NCBI GenBank assembly: GCA_013396525.1
Contig: VWYX01000396.1
Location: 62,001 to 126,000, forward strand
Length of the DNA: 64,000 nt
Source: Chaetorhynchus papuensis
Taxonomy: Eukaryota; Chordata; Aves; Passeriformes; Rhipiduridae
Reading direction: 5' to 3'
The translations under genes and the position numbers were made by a program. This document shows, one piece after another, positions 12,896 through 24,800 of the stretch (position 1 is its first letter; every line of letters starts with the position of its first letter). The notes under the pieces are model-generated. The model saw nothing but the letters and a program-made list of their open reading frames with translations. It was not told the DNA's origin and ran no database searches.

Positions 12896-14184
12896 AGTAA
12901 ATCATGCTTATTGGCACTACTTTAAAAGCAAAGTTGGAGGAGGAGTCGTCTTACTTTGTAGTTGGTTGTAATAGTGGTATTTCTTAAATGCTGGTCTAAT
13001 GATCAAGTAGGTCTGTGTCAGTACAACCAATAATGTCATAAAACAGAGATTTGACAGGGCTAGGAGCTTAGTGCTCTTGAGCTCTCTGGAGCTTACTGAA
13101 AATCCAAAAGGGGATGGGGGCAGCTATGAGCAGTATCCTGCAAGAAACAGGGAGAGGAAGCATAATGATTTTAGCCATTATCTGTCATGTTTAACTTCAA
13201 ACCAGCCATAGCAGGTACTTTTTTGGGTTTTTGTCTGTCTGGCAGGGCACATGAGGAGGAGGTTAGATGGACGTGAGTACTGACAATGTGTAGGTGATCG
13301 TTGACAGCATAGGAGGTTTTTGAGGGGCTTGTGAGTGAGGCTAGAAGCAGTTAATACTGTAATGAGGAGGAAGATACTGCTGAGAGGAATATAGAGAACT
13401 TTAAATCAGTGGGAATGTTTGAGCACACACTACAAATACCAGATTCCTTTTAGAATACATTGTTTCTTCTGTATGATATGCAGGAGTTGGTTGTTAATAG
13501 GTCTTAATTTGTATATTTGAGTGTGCCTACTATATCTTATTTTTCCTACTCCCCTTTCTTACTTGTCTCAGCACAAATTAGAAGTAAACTGCTAATTTAT
13601 CTGTTATGTTACCGTGGAAAGCAGCAAACAGTAGCAAAGGTCTTAATTTGGACTCGCAGTTGTTTGTAAGCCTGCACAGTTCTTACTGCAACTGCAGTGG
13701 TGTAACATCTGGAAGTTGGATATCCATCCTGATCTCTTAGGAAAATCTATACAGTTATGGAGCATGTTAGGGGAAGCAGAGAAAACTTCCTTGTATGTAA
13801 GATTAGTCATTTGTTCATGTATTCTGCTTCTGGGTCTGATTAAAGATGTGGTACCTCCTGAGAAACAGACAGCAATGAATAAATATTGATTATTTTATGC
13901 ATTTATTTATGGTATGTGTATCTATGCTGCATATTTTTTCCACATTTTTGTTTTGATACATGCATATACATACATACATGTGCATAGTGTAGTTCACTAT
14001 TTGAAGGATATCTGGAGTATACCATTAAAATGCCAGTTGCTCTTGCAAATTTTAAAAATAACCTGATTCTTGTTAGGCTTGTATGCTCAGAGCACTAGTA
14101 GAAAGCAGCAGTTTAGAAAAGCATGATTTTATTTAATAAAATCCTCTTTAAATCTTCTCTCTTCTCCCTTTCCCAATTAAAAAA

Positions 14185-14275
14185 AAAAGTTAAAAAAACC
14201 TCCAAAACAAAAAAACCCCAAGAAACAAACAGAACCTAGCACACACACACCTCCCAAACCAAACCCAAACAAATT
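14185..14275. repeat. A/C-rich low-complexity tract
   Basis: A stretch of A runs interrupted by CC and ACAC blocks (AAAAAACC, AAAACCCC, ACACACAC), preceded by a pyrimidine-rich stretch. Simple sequence in intron 1 with no coding value. Confidence 0.7.
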
Positions 14276-17200
14276 CTAAAGTCGGGGGGGAAACCTGTAG
14301 GTAGGAAAGCCAGGTAGTAAAGCTTAGTTTGTTGGCTTTGTGACAGTTCAGGACATTATTTTTCAGAAACACGGTGTTTGTGGACTCCGACAAACTCTTC
14401 ATAGTTGCATTTTTAGTTAGATTTCTCCTGTATAGATCATGCTAGGACATAGGTGTATCAACTTTCCTTAGGTCCATTATTGTGGATTTCCTGGGGGTCA
14501 AGGGTGGTTCCCACGACCATGGGTTAAAATTATTGGCCTGTAAATCTGAAGGAAAGTATGACAAGAATTGCTTTTGCTCACGATTGCAAAATGTGTATAC
14601 ACATATGATGTAATGGGAAGGAGGAGGAGAATGTTTAGACTGCATTCTCAATAAATCCAGCTTACGCGTAGAAGATGGATGGTGAGGTAATAAAATACAA
14701 TAAAACAGAATATTACCTTTTGGTCATCTATTACCTGAGATGGCTTTGTATAAACAAGTAACAATAAGATATGCAGGAGTCAGCAGAGGTCTGAAAGCAG
14801 TAATACAATCTTGGAAATCTTTGCATCTTGACTGAAAGACCTTCTTGCTATCAGAAACAGTAATTAGTTTTGTAGTGATCCTTTGTAATTTTGGAGCCAT
14901 CCTGGACTCACAGTAGCATGGATTTTCTGCTGGGAGCAAATGGAAGTTAGAGTTTTGGTTTGGGCTTAGTGGTGTAGAACACTTTTACATTCAAATTGAC
15001 TTAAAGTTACAACCGGGTTAGTATTGTGTGCTGGTTAAACTGAAAGGTTTTGCTTGACTCAAGAATGTCATGCAGATAGTTTATCTGTTCTAATACTGAT
15101 TTATTTTTATCTGTAGATCTTGTAACTCTTCTACCCTTTCTCTTTTCCCTTGGTCAGTGCTTGAGTGGAAAATTGACTGTTTCAGCAATTTTATTTGTTG
15201 CTTAAAGTTAATTCCCTTAACATTTGTACACATCTCATGAAAATGAGCTTTATATATACTTTATAAATACTGTGTGTATTCTGATACTTAATGCTGCTCC
15301 AGGAAATGGTTACTAATTTCTTGCCTGAATTTAAAGGTGTGAGGTAAGGGGTTTACCAGTAATCTTAGTTTAGCAAAAGAGAGCCTCTTCTGTGCTTGTG
15401 TTCAGGGGAAATAAGCTCTGCTTAAACATTAGGTGAACTGTCCATTGCATGATAAGTTGGAAAACAATGTAACTTTTTAGGTGTTGGGGACTGACAATTA
15501 CTCTTGGCCATTTCAATTACTCAATTTACTACATATGGGAAAATTAGTGGTTTCACCTTTTATGCATTTTGTAATACATATTTCAAATAACATAATTTTG
15601 CTTTTAAGGAAAGATAGTTGTCATATGTAGATAGGTTGGAAGGTTTTGATTAATTTTTCTTCAACTCTAGTTCTGTGGATTTTGTATATGGACCATGGGA
15701 AAATACAGAGTAGATAGGGTATAGAGATGGTAATTTTATTAGTATATTAATATTTCTGTAGTGGCATTAGTTAAGGACTTTAAGGTGAAGTTGTATGCCT
15801 CAGTATAAAATCTAAATAATTATTTATCTTCAACCAGCACTGTTTCCTCTAATGAAATGCTTAGCCTAATTACAGGCTAATTAGAATTAAGTTTTTCGCC
15901 TTAAACCTCTGTGTTTAGGGAGATCGTGGTAATTCTCTTTGCAGAGGCATTCTGTGATGAAGTCTCCCAAATCTTGAAACATCTGAACTATCTAATAACT
16001 ATTGTTTTACATTGTAGTTGTTGATGGGTGGTTACTGGTAACTGCAATTGGCAGAAAAAAATATTGAAGAACTTTACATGTATATTGAAGTAATAAAAAC
16101 AGTAACAAAAAGACTTAGTATTTTTGTAATGCCTAGTGATGTGAGAAACTTGAACTGATTTAGCAATCAACGTACTTAAGTTAGTGTAGTGTTCAGTGTA
16201 TGTGGGAAATTCTTATATTTGAGGTAGGATATAATTTAACTGTAAGCTTAATTCATTATTTCACTGATGTCCCTTTATAAATTAGAAAACAAATGTTAAG
16301 TCTCAAGTCGCTTTGTTCTTAACTTATGTAGTAAATGTATTTTTTGTAACTTTGTATGCTTTTTGATTTTTGTATTTGTCACATGACAGTAGAATCTGAA
16401 AATTGATTCATGGGAAGGGAAAAACAAGGAACAGTGACACTGTCTGTGTAGAAAGCTGTCAGAGATGCGAAGAAGAATAGTAAAAACAGCTTTCATTAAT
16501 TTTTTTTCCCTCTTTGGTTTTTGTAGTATTAGATGTAAATATGGTTAAAAAACCCTCAACAAACTAAAAACCCTCACCATATTGTAATAAATAACATTAA
16601 GTATTACAAGTAATAATACCATCTTGATATATTAATGTCTCTTTAGGATTTTTTTGTATTTAAGACAAATAAGTTGTTGCTGGTGTTGCCACCATCTCTT
16701 ATCATTGATTTTTATGGAAATTTTTGTATCTCTGCATCTAGATGAGAGCTTTAGTATTCTTAGACATACAACATAGGGTCTAGCAGGTTTAAAACTACTG
16801 ATGTAATTTCAGGAGATCACCCACTTACCTTCTGATTCAAGAGCTGAGCTATCTATATTTGGGGTTTTTTCCTCCTTTGTGTACCAGGGGAAAAGTTAAT
16901 TTTTTTTCTTCTAATGTGGCACAAGTGATCTTAGCAGGACATGACAGAAAGGAAATGTGGTCTTTGTTAAACCACAGAATAATGTTGTGTAAGTGGAATA
17001 CCTCAGGGATATGTAAGTTATTTTCTGTTCTTTAATGCATAAATTATGTTCTCTGTACAAAGCCACAGAGATTAATATTTTGGAATATATTATGCTCTTA
17101 TACCTCTGTTGTTAGAGTACAATTAATTTTTTAAAAAATGGTTCTGGTGTCCTAAACAATAGTGGATCATGAGAAGTATGGTGAGGCTTCAAATATTTTA

Positions 17201-18584
17201 GACTTGATGTGGCTGTTGAGTCTAAAAGCTCCTGTATATTCTGTAGAGATGAGAAGTGCCATTAAAAGTGAATGAGCAGTGAAGTGTGTAGGGTGTGAAG
17301 AGGTTGACCTTGCACGAGATAAATGCTTTAACCAGATTGAACAGAAATTTATTTGGGTTTTAAGATGAACATTTTATTATTAGGGCAAGATAAACTTTCT
17401 TACTGCAACTAAATAAAAGCAAAATTTATTTGAATAGGAGATGGGTTTTTTTTCATATAATAAAGCTGTAGAGTGATTATGAGAAAATTTGGTGTATCTA
17501 AGACACTGCCAAAATTCTTTCAGAGCTTAGAGTGTACTATCACTAATAGAGTGGACTATAACAAAATTACTGTTGTTAATTAAGGTACAGTAGATGAGCC
17601 ATTTTGCCCAGTAAAGAGCTGATCAATGAACTTTGGACTAGCAGTTTGTATGTAGTGGATTTTAACTCTGTGACCCTGAAATTAACTGGACAAACCAGTG
17701 TGGTCTTCCTGTCTTTCAAATTAATGTACTGCTTGAAGAAAGACTTTCTTAAACAGGAAGTTGTGGAAATGAGTGTACCTATGAAAACCGTTTCTTAAAG
17801 GGCATGGATGACAGATTGTCACGTTCTGAAAGAATAATTACTTGAAATAGATGGATACTTGCAGAAATTGGAAAGTACCAAATCATGACAGCAGATAGTA
17901 TTTTATGATTCATCTGAAATACCAAGCTTCAAAGGATAAGCAATCTCTTCATTGATAAAATTCCCCAGTGGCTGTGTTATTTTCTTTCTGAACTTATAAA
18001 AGTACTGGGAATATTAGTCTGTCATGACAATGCTTCTGTTTCTGACATAGCAGAAAATAATTATTTTCCATCATCCCAAATTTGACATCACTATAGTGAT
18101 CGTAACTGGATGTCCTCTATATAAGGTCACAGTTTTGTTTGATAAGTGGGTGTAGTGTTATTAATTTATCCTAGATCTCCCCCCACTCCCATTATGGGCA
18201 TTTGTTGAGCATGGCTACTCATAAATAATGGGCAGTATTTGTTTCAATTAACTTGACTGGGTAGGTATTGCAAGCCAGTGACTGCCTCCATTCTTCCATA
18301 CTTAACTGTAGGCAAAGGAGAAGCGTTAGAGGTTTTTTGTGTGTGTGATGAAGAAGGTGGTAAAAAACAGTGAGTTAGTATTGCAGTCATGTTCCACTTC
18401 CTTTTAGGTGACACAACGTCTGTTTATTGCTCTTCAGGCAAAAAAATCTTTGATTCCTCAAGTTTCTCATTTTATTCTGTGTAGATCAGGCTGTTAGAAT
18501 TTTTGACTGAACTCTGACAGAGTAGCTGTCAGTAGCTATATTTGAGTAGCTTGCCATAGGATAGGAGGTTTGTTTTGGCTGTGT

Positions 18585-18665
18585 TTCCCCCCCCCCCCTT
18601 TTGTTGTTGCTTTTTTTGTTTTGTTTTTTTTGGGGTTTTTTTTGTTGTTTTTGTTGTGGTTTTTT
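18585..18665. repeat. C-run then T/G-rich low-complexity tract
   Basis: A run of about ten C followed by repeated TTTTG, TTGTT and GGTTTTTT units. Similar G/T-rich tracts recur at 33410-33480 and, on the other strand, at 38315-38400. It is simple sequence rather than a dispersed element. Confidence 0.7.
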
Positions 18666-20019
18666 AGCAAGAATGGTGATGTATTTGCTTTGTCAGAGAT
18701 TGCCATTAGTAGGGATATGCATTAGCCACTGATTTTCAATCTATACATAGCTCTAAAAACATATGCATAGCTCTTCTTTTTCTGCATTGCATTTAAAAAA
18801 AGCCCCAAATATTACTTGATTATCAGATTTGGTAAGCAAATCTCTTCTTCCTGTGTTGACAGTGGAGGTCACTTGAATATATGATGATTGGGTAACCTCA
18901 GTTGTTTTATATAAGTTTGGAGATGTCTCAGCCCATGAGATAGCTGTCTAAGCATGTTCTTCATTTCCATCAGTCTCTGGGGTGTTTTTGCCTGCAGTAT
19001 TTTACAGCTGATGCTCTACCTGGTTAGAAGTGTTTAAAGAAAATGTTTCAAGAAAAACCGCACCACCACCAAAATCAAGTTAAAGTACAAGAACCATCTA
19101 CCTAAGTGAGGATCTTGATCCCAGGCAGTGGTGTCCAGTGTGTTTTTCAGACCTACCTTGAACCACTAAAACGGTTTTTTAAGAATTACCGAGTAACAGG
19201 CATAAAGTAAAAACTCCATTCTGCTAATGATTTGGTAGCATAGGTCACACTGCAGGGAGTAACGAACAGCCATTAACCCTGGGCTAGCTGATACACCTGG
19301 ATTTAAAAAACTCATTGTTTCAGTTACTGGTAATTTTTTAACTTTTTTGGAAGGTGGGAACTAAATGGTGATTTGATGTTTCCTCTAAATTGTAGGTGCA
19401 GCTGTTCAGGATTCTGCCGTACAAGTAGATTTGCCTATATGGTGGCAAAATGAGAGCTCACTTAAACTGTTAGAGGGGTTTATGGTTTTTTTCATGCCTT
19501 CTACTGAAAATACTTTATACCTGCTTTTGGTTAAACATGTTTTTCTTCCTACTTATTCTTGAAAATAGTATGTTTTTTCTTAATTTTATGCATAGCTAGT
19601 GATACGGTTTGTTATTTGTGGTATTTAGTAAGAAAACATTCAGCATTTAAATGAGGAAAGCAAAATATTCCAAAGGCTACTTGGCCCGATAGCTTTCCAG
19701 TTCATTGTGTTTGGTGTCTCACGTAATAGTACCAAAACACACCTTTTGCTGTCTAGAAGGAGAATGACCTGTACATTTAGGCACTTCAAACATCTTGGTA
19801 TGTTCTTATGTTAATTGCCAAACTTGAATAGTGTTACAAAATTTAGGAAGTTAGATGAAGACTTGCTGCCATCTCATATTTTAGAGATGTCTTGTACATG
19901 CCACTTCATCATCCTGAAAGTGCTAACCTATTCAGTAAAAGAAGACAATTCTGATTTAATTCCACAGTGTTTGTCTGAAGTCCATTTCTCACTGGGGGCT
20001 TGTGGGTTTTTGTCATCGT

Positions 20020-20712
20020 AGTGTTTGACAAGGACAAGATGTTAGATGAAGTTCAACCAGGGGAAGTGCCAGATTCTGCACCTGGAACAGGCCAACCCTG
20101 GCTATACGGACAGACTGGGGAATGAGAGGCTCGATAGCAGTGCCACAGAAAGGGACCTGGGGGTCCTGGTCAGTTGAAAGTTGAACCTGAGTGGGCAGTG
20201 CCCTGGCAGCCAGGAGGGCCAAGCGTGTCCTGGGGGCATCGGGCACAGCATGGGCATGGCACAGCTGGGCAAGGGAGGGGATTGTCCTGCTCTGCTCTGC
20301 ACTGGGGCAGCCTCACCTCGAGTCCTGGGGGCAGTTTTGGGCACCACAATATAAAAAAGACACTAAAATGTTAGAGAGTTTCCAAAGGAGGGCAACAAAG
20401 ATGGTGAAGGGCCTTGAGGAGGAGCCATATGAGGAACGGCTGAGGTCACTTGGTCTGTTCACCCTGGAGAACAGGAGACTGAGGGGAGACCTCACTGCAG
20501 TTACAACTTCCTCTTGGGGGGAAGAGGAGGGGCAGACACTCATCTCTTTGCTCTGATGACCAGTGTGACAGTACCTGAGGGAGTGTCCTGAAGTTGTGTC
20601 AGGGGAGGTTTAGGTTGGATATTAGAAAAAGGTTTTTCACCCAGAGGGTGAAAACAGCTCCCCAGGGCAGCGGTCACAGCACCAGCCTGACAGAGTTCAT
20701 GAAGTGTTTGGA
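20020..20712 (+). mobile_element. CR1 LINE fragment, sense strand, truncated at both ends
   Basis: Contains the 3' part of CR1 ORF2. One frame (20191-20556) reads RRATKMVKGLEEEPYEERLR followed by SLGLFTLENRRLRGDL, the conserved CR1 C-terminal segment; CAGGGGAGGTTTAGGTTGGATATTAG follows. It diverges from CR1 after about 20712 and lacks the terminal ATTCTGTG repeats, so the 3' tail is gone. The wording differs from the 8599-9690 copy (KGLEEEPYEERL against EHLSYKDRL), suggesting another CR1 subfamily. Frame breaks show it is dead. Confidence 0.87.
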
Positions 20713-21678
20713 CTTTCGTTTCATTGCAAAGTGTCTGTGGTCTTGCAGTTTTGACATTTTGAAAACAGTTTGCAATTATTTGTTATGTAAGGACTGAAGA
20801 TACAGGGCTTATTTTAATTAAATTATGTAGTCACTTGTGGAAAACCTGGTCTGTATTAGTGTATAAAAATGCATTAGTTTACTAATCAGTGAATAGCTGA
20901 GAGCTGTTTACATTTCTCCTGTACTTGATTGGGTCTTCTGCCCTATGCAGTAAGGGAAGTGGGGGACTGGTAGTAAGTGTCAGACAGGTCAGATCCTGTA
21001 TGCACTCATGCGAGTCAAGCAGATTGTAGTTTGTTCTACAGTTAAAAGATTATTTTTATTTTACTTCTTTAAAAAAATCACTTCAAAAACTGGCACTGAA
21101 TGGGCATTGTATCTTCTAATGGTGATTTATTAAAATGGAAAATGTTTCCTGTCATTATTGTGAATTGTTAGAATCGTTTTGCTTTTAAAAAATATTAAAT
21201 GGTAGTTAAGACATTATATTTTTTTTAAGTGCAAAACAAAAGTGAACAGTGCTGTCTAAGACCTAGTTGCAAATTCTCTAACTAGGTTTCTGTTGAAAGG
21301 TACAGTAGCTAGACTTTGACAACACAGAGCAGTAAGCAAATGTGTTTCATGTTCAGTAAATCTGCCATAAAGTGAGTCCCTGGCACTTCCCTGATTGTGC
21401 TGGGGTTTTAATCATAAATTTGACTGATTGTCCATTTGTAATATTTTCAAGTTCAGTTGTAAAAGATCATTGCACTCTTTAAAGAAGTTTATTTGCCATT
21501 AACTTTTAGAAAAGATTGAATGTTTTCCTTTACTTTTGCTTGTGTAAAATTAACAAAATAATTGTGACAGATATAAGAGGCAATTTTTAAATTAAAATAC
21601 GTACGTGATGTAAAATTGCCTGGGTTTAAAATGAACTCACTTAATCTTTTGCATGTTTTGGGTTTTTTTTTTTAACAG

Positions 21679-21792
21679 GGTTTGTGGATGCACTTAGATG
21701 TTTGCAATGAGCACTGTGGCTGGCATGCCCCAGTGTTTTGGATACCAATGCATAGGACTCCGTAGTAATCGAATTTATCAGAAACGAACGTC
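21679..21792 (+). other. KMT2E: KMT2E 5' UTR part of the start-codon exon
   Basis: The acceptor TTTTTTTTTAACAG precedes 21679, and the exon continues to the donor after 21863. Its 114 untranslated bases contain several upstream ATGs. One opens a 26-codon frame (21688-21765). Another, at 21698, stays open until its TGA stop at 21794-21796, which overlaps the main ATG at 21793. Confidence 0.8.
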
Positions 21793-21796
21793 ATGA
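21698..21796 (+). promoter_or_regulatory. KMT2E: Upstream ORF overlapping the KMT2E start codon
   Basis: A 32-codon frame plus stop, with further in-frame ATGs at 21707 and 21725. It begins MFAMSTVAGMPQCF and ends KRTS. Its TGA shares bases with the main start in the arrangement ATGA (21793-21796). The first ATG has a weak context (T at -3), while the second has G at -3. Such an overlap could lower KMT2E translation or allow termination-reinitiation. Function is inferred from layout only. Confidence 0.5.
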
Positions 21797-21863
21797 GCAT
21801 AGTGATCCCATTGGGGGTTGACACAGCAGATACTTCTTATTTGGAAATGGCTGCAGGCTCAGA
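21793..21863 (+). CDS. KMT2E: KMT2E coding exon 1 (residues 1-24)
   Basis: Starts at ATG 21793 (MSIVIPLGVDTADTSYLEMA), the known N-terminus of KMT2E; G at -3 and A at +4 give a moderate initiation context. The donor is AGA then GTAAGTA. The exon ends in phase 2, splitting Glu24. A 6.7 kb intron follows. Confidence 0.95.
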
Positions 21864-24800
21864 GTAAGTATGTGAACATAATTTGTAAGTTTTCTTACTT
21901 ATTTTTTAATTATTTTTATTTTTTCATTCATGACTGTTTTTTGAATACAGTTGGACAAAACGTAAATGTCTCCTTAGTTTTGTTGAATCTTTAATTAGTT
22001 AAATTAAAAATTGTCACTTTATTCTTATGTCAGTTTCTTCCACTTCAGGGGGAGTAAAGGAGAGAAGCTAAATGTTTCTACAAATGCATATTTTTCTTGC
22101 TTATCAGACTGAGAAATAAAGATGCTGCTTGGTTTACTTTTCATGCTTCAAATATTGTGCCATTTCAGTTTCCTTTATAGCTGCATATAAAAAATATTTT
22201 GTATCTTGCACATTACAAAGATAAGTTAATTTGGTGCATTAAACTGCAAGAAAGTAGTAGTAATTAAGACAAAGGTGCATTTCTTTATGAAAATTGAAGG
22301 CCTAGCTTAAATGGCCAATACCATGTCTTCAGAAAGTTATTTCTAATTGTAAAGCTGGTAGAAAATAATTCATTTAGTAACTGTGTATAAACGATTACAA
22401 AGAGCCAGTGAAGTCATGCATTCAATAAACTCTGGCTTTGCATGAAATAAGTGAGTTTCTGGGTTTTGGGGGATGAGGAGGGTGGCTTGTGGGTTTTTTG
22501 TTAGGTTATAGTGGGGGGGGGGGATGTTGTGCATGTACATGTGTGGTTTTTTGTGTTGTGGTTCTTTCTATTTTTTCCCTCTAGTCTCCTGTTCAGTATT
22601 GATTGGTTAAGGTTTAGGTATTGTTGATCTCTGACTGGATACTTGTCTTGTAAAACATCTTTCCATGTGTGTAGCATCAACGTGACTGTCAAATGTTTGA
22701 GAAGCAAGTGGTTTTTCTTCCAAACTTTGAAGGGAAGTTTGAGCTGAACTCAAGAATGGCTTTTTAAAAGGATGTTTCTCTCCTGTGCTTCCAGTTATAT
22801 ATGAGGCTATTCCAGGTTCTGCACTGTTTTGTTGAAGAGAACCAAGAATTTGCAATTCAAAATTTTTTGTTACATAAAATTTTTAAAGTTGTTTTATCTT
22901 TTCATGTTATGAACACTGTTTACCTTGGTGCAGAAGATTTTTTAACTTTAGTAAACCATTCACATCTCTTTTCATTATCTTTTCCCATGCTTTTCTTTTA
23001 TGTTTAGAGAGGGTCATGATTCCTGAGGTTGCTGACACTCCTTGCAGACGCAGCATGTCATGCTGAAATTAAAATAAATAAATATAGTTGTCAGTATAAA
23101 CAAGATAGAGTTCACAGTGTGTTATTTGCTTGATACTGTGGCAAAGTGACCCAGTTAGGAGCTGCTTTTCTTCAGATGTTAAGTGGCTGTTACCGGTTAG
23201 ATGAATTCTTGTCATCTCTGCCATACTCATGCTGAAATATGTGTAGTTGCATGATTGGTGTACGCTGATTCAAAAGCCATGTCACTTTCACAAGAAGTGT
23301 CACACAAAGGTGTGTCCCTAACCTACCAGTTTACACAGTAGTAAACCTTTTCTGTCACCATGTATGTGATTCTACTTTTTGTTCTTGTACATTTTCTTCC
23401 AGAGAGTAGCATGTTGGATACAGACTGCATTAATAACAGTCATGGATGGTCTTTGAGCAAGTTCTGGGGTTTTCCCAAGAGGGAGGAGCTGAATTTTTCC
23501 ACTGTGACTGGCAGGTCTGATATTGCTTCATCAGTTGCTGAAGCATGAGCAAACACAAGAATAGGGGAGTGGCAAATTTGACTATGCAGAAGGAGCTTAG
23601 GAAACAGCTCTTTGTGTAGCGCAGTCTCTTAGTGCTGAAAGATTATTCTTTATGCTTCAAACTAAGGCATAAGCCTATTAAAAAAGGGGATAGTTTATAC
23701 GATTAATAGTTCAACGTATTTTAATAATTGTAGCAAATAGCTGTGTAGAATAACATACTAAGAGGTTTAAACATCTTAAAAATTGTGTGAGATGGTCTGT
23801 TTCTTACATTACGTGTACTTAAGTGGGGTCTCCAGATAGATCTTAGTGCTGTCGTTGTCAAAACACACATACTTTGCCTTTACTTGTAGGTCTTACTAAA
23901 GATGAGTAGTATGTGTGATTTCTTAGTGGTAAGATCTTTGTAATAGTAAGCAGAACAAGCCATTTCCAAAGGTTCAAAATGCACTTCCTGGCTTCAGAGA
24001 GTGCTATTGTAGCTTAGACCATAAATACAAGCTACATGTTGGGAAATGCCATTGATAGTACTGCTTTTCTGCTTTTAATATCTATACATGTTCTTTAGAG
24101 AGAAGGCCTGTATAATAAACCTCACAATCACAGTGTACAGATCACTGTATTGAGTTCAGTATCCAAGAGAAAAAGAACATTGGTGTAGTCTTAAATACAG
24201 ATATTATCGGGCCAGCCTGTACTTGTAGGGCCTGCTACAAGGTGCTTGGGTAGCAGAACCCACTCCCTGGTAGAGAAAGCAGTCCTTGGTTCTTGTTGTC
24301 TAGGTATTGAAGCCTGTCAAATGTGTTTGGTTGGATGAAGTGTCTTGAAATAGAAAATGTTGTTTCTCATGGAAAATACATTGTATTCTTTTATCTGAGA
24401 TGACCTTCAGCTAGATACTGTTCAGGTGTGCTGGTACAAACGGAAAACAAACCTGGATTGTGGCAGATTGATGTTGCTGAGGTTGCATTTGGAGTTTTGA
24501 CACATTTTCAGGAAGTACTGTTAGCTAGGTTTTCACAGCCGAAAGCTTGGATACCCCACCTGCCTTTTAACATTTTAGTTTTAGTGAGATTTTGTTTCCC
24601 GTTTTAATATCTATGTATTTATGGCAGTGGTTGATGGCCCCGAATTCTAATTGATTGTATTTTGGGTGTTAGTCAAAAACAGTGTGCTTTTTTTTTTTTT
24701 GCTTCCCCCCCCCGCCTTTTTCTTTAATTTTATTACTAAATAGTCAGAAACAAAACAGTATTTAAAAGGAGTGGAGTGAGGAGATCACATTTTGGAGATG

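Larger units (their letters stand above)
3647..21678 (+). other. KMT2E: KMT2E 5' UTR intron region (about 18 kb)
   Basis: AT-rich DNA without convincing coding exons. It contains three CR1 fragments, listed separately, a T/G-rich low-complexity patch at 18585-18665, and an A/C-rich patch at 14185-14275. It ends in a pyrimidine-rich acceptor, TTTTTTTAACAG, before 21679. At least one small non-coding exon may be hidden here. The short open frames do not resemble known proteins, apart from those produced by CR1. Confidence 0.7.

Noticed and set aside
20191..20556. 121-codon plus-strand frame
   Set aside because: It is the C-terminal part of a CR1 ORF2, truncated on both sides.
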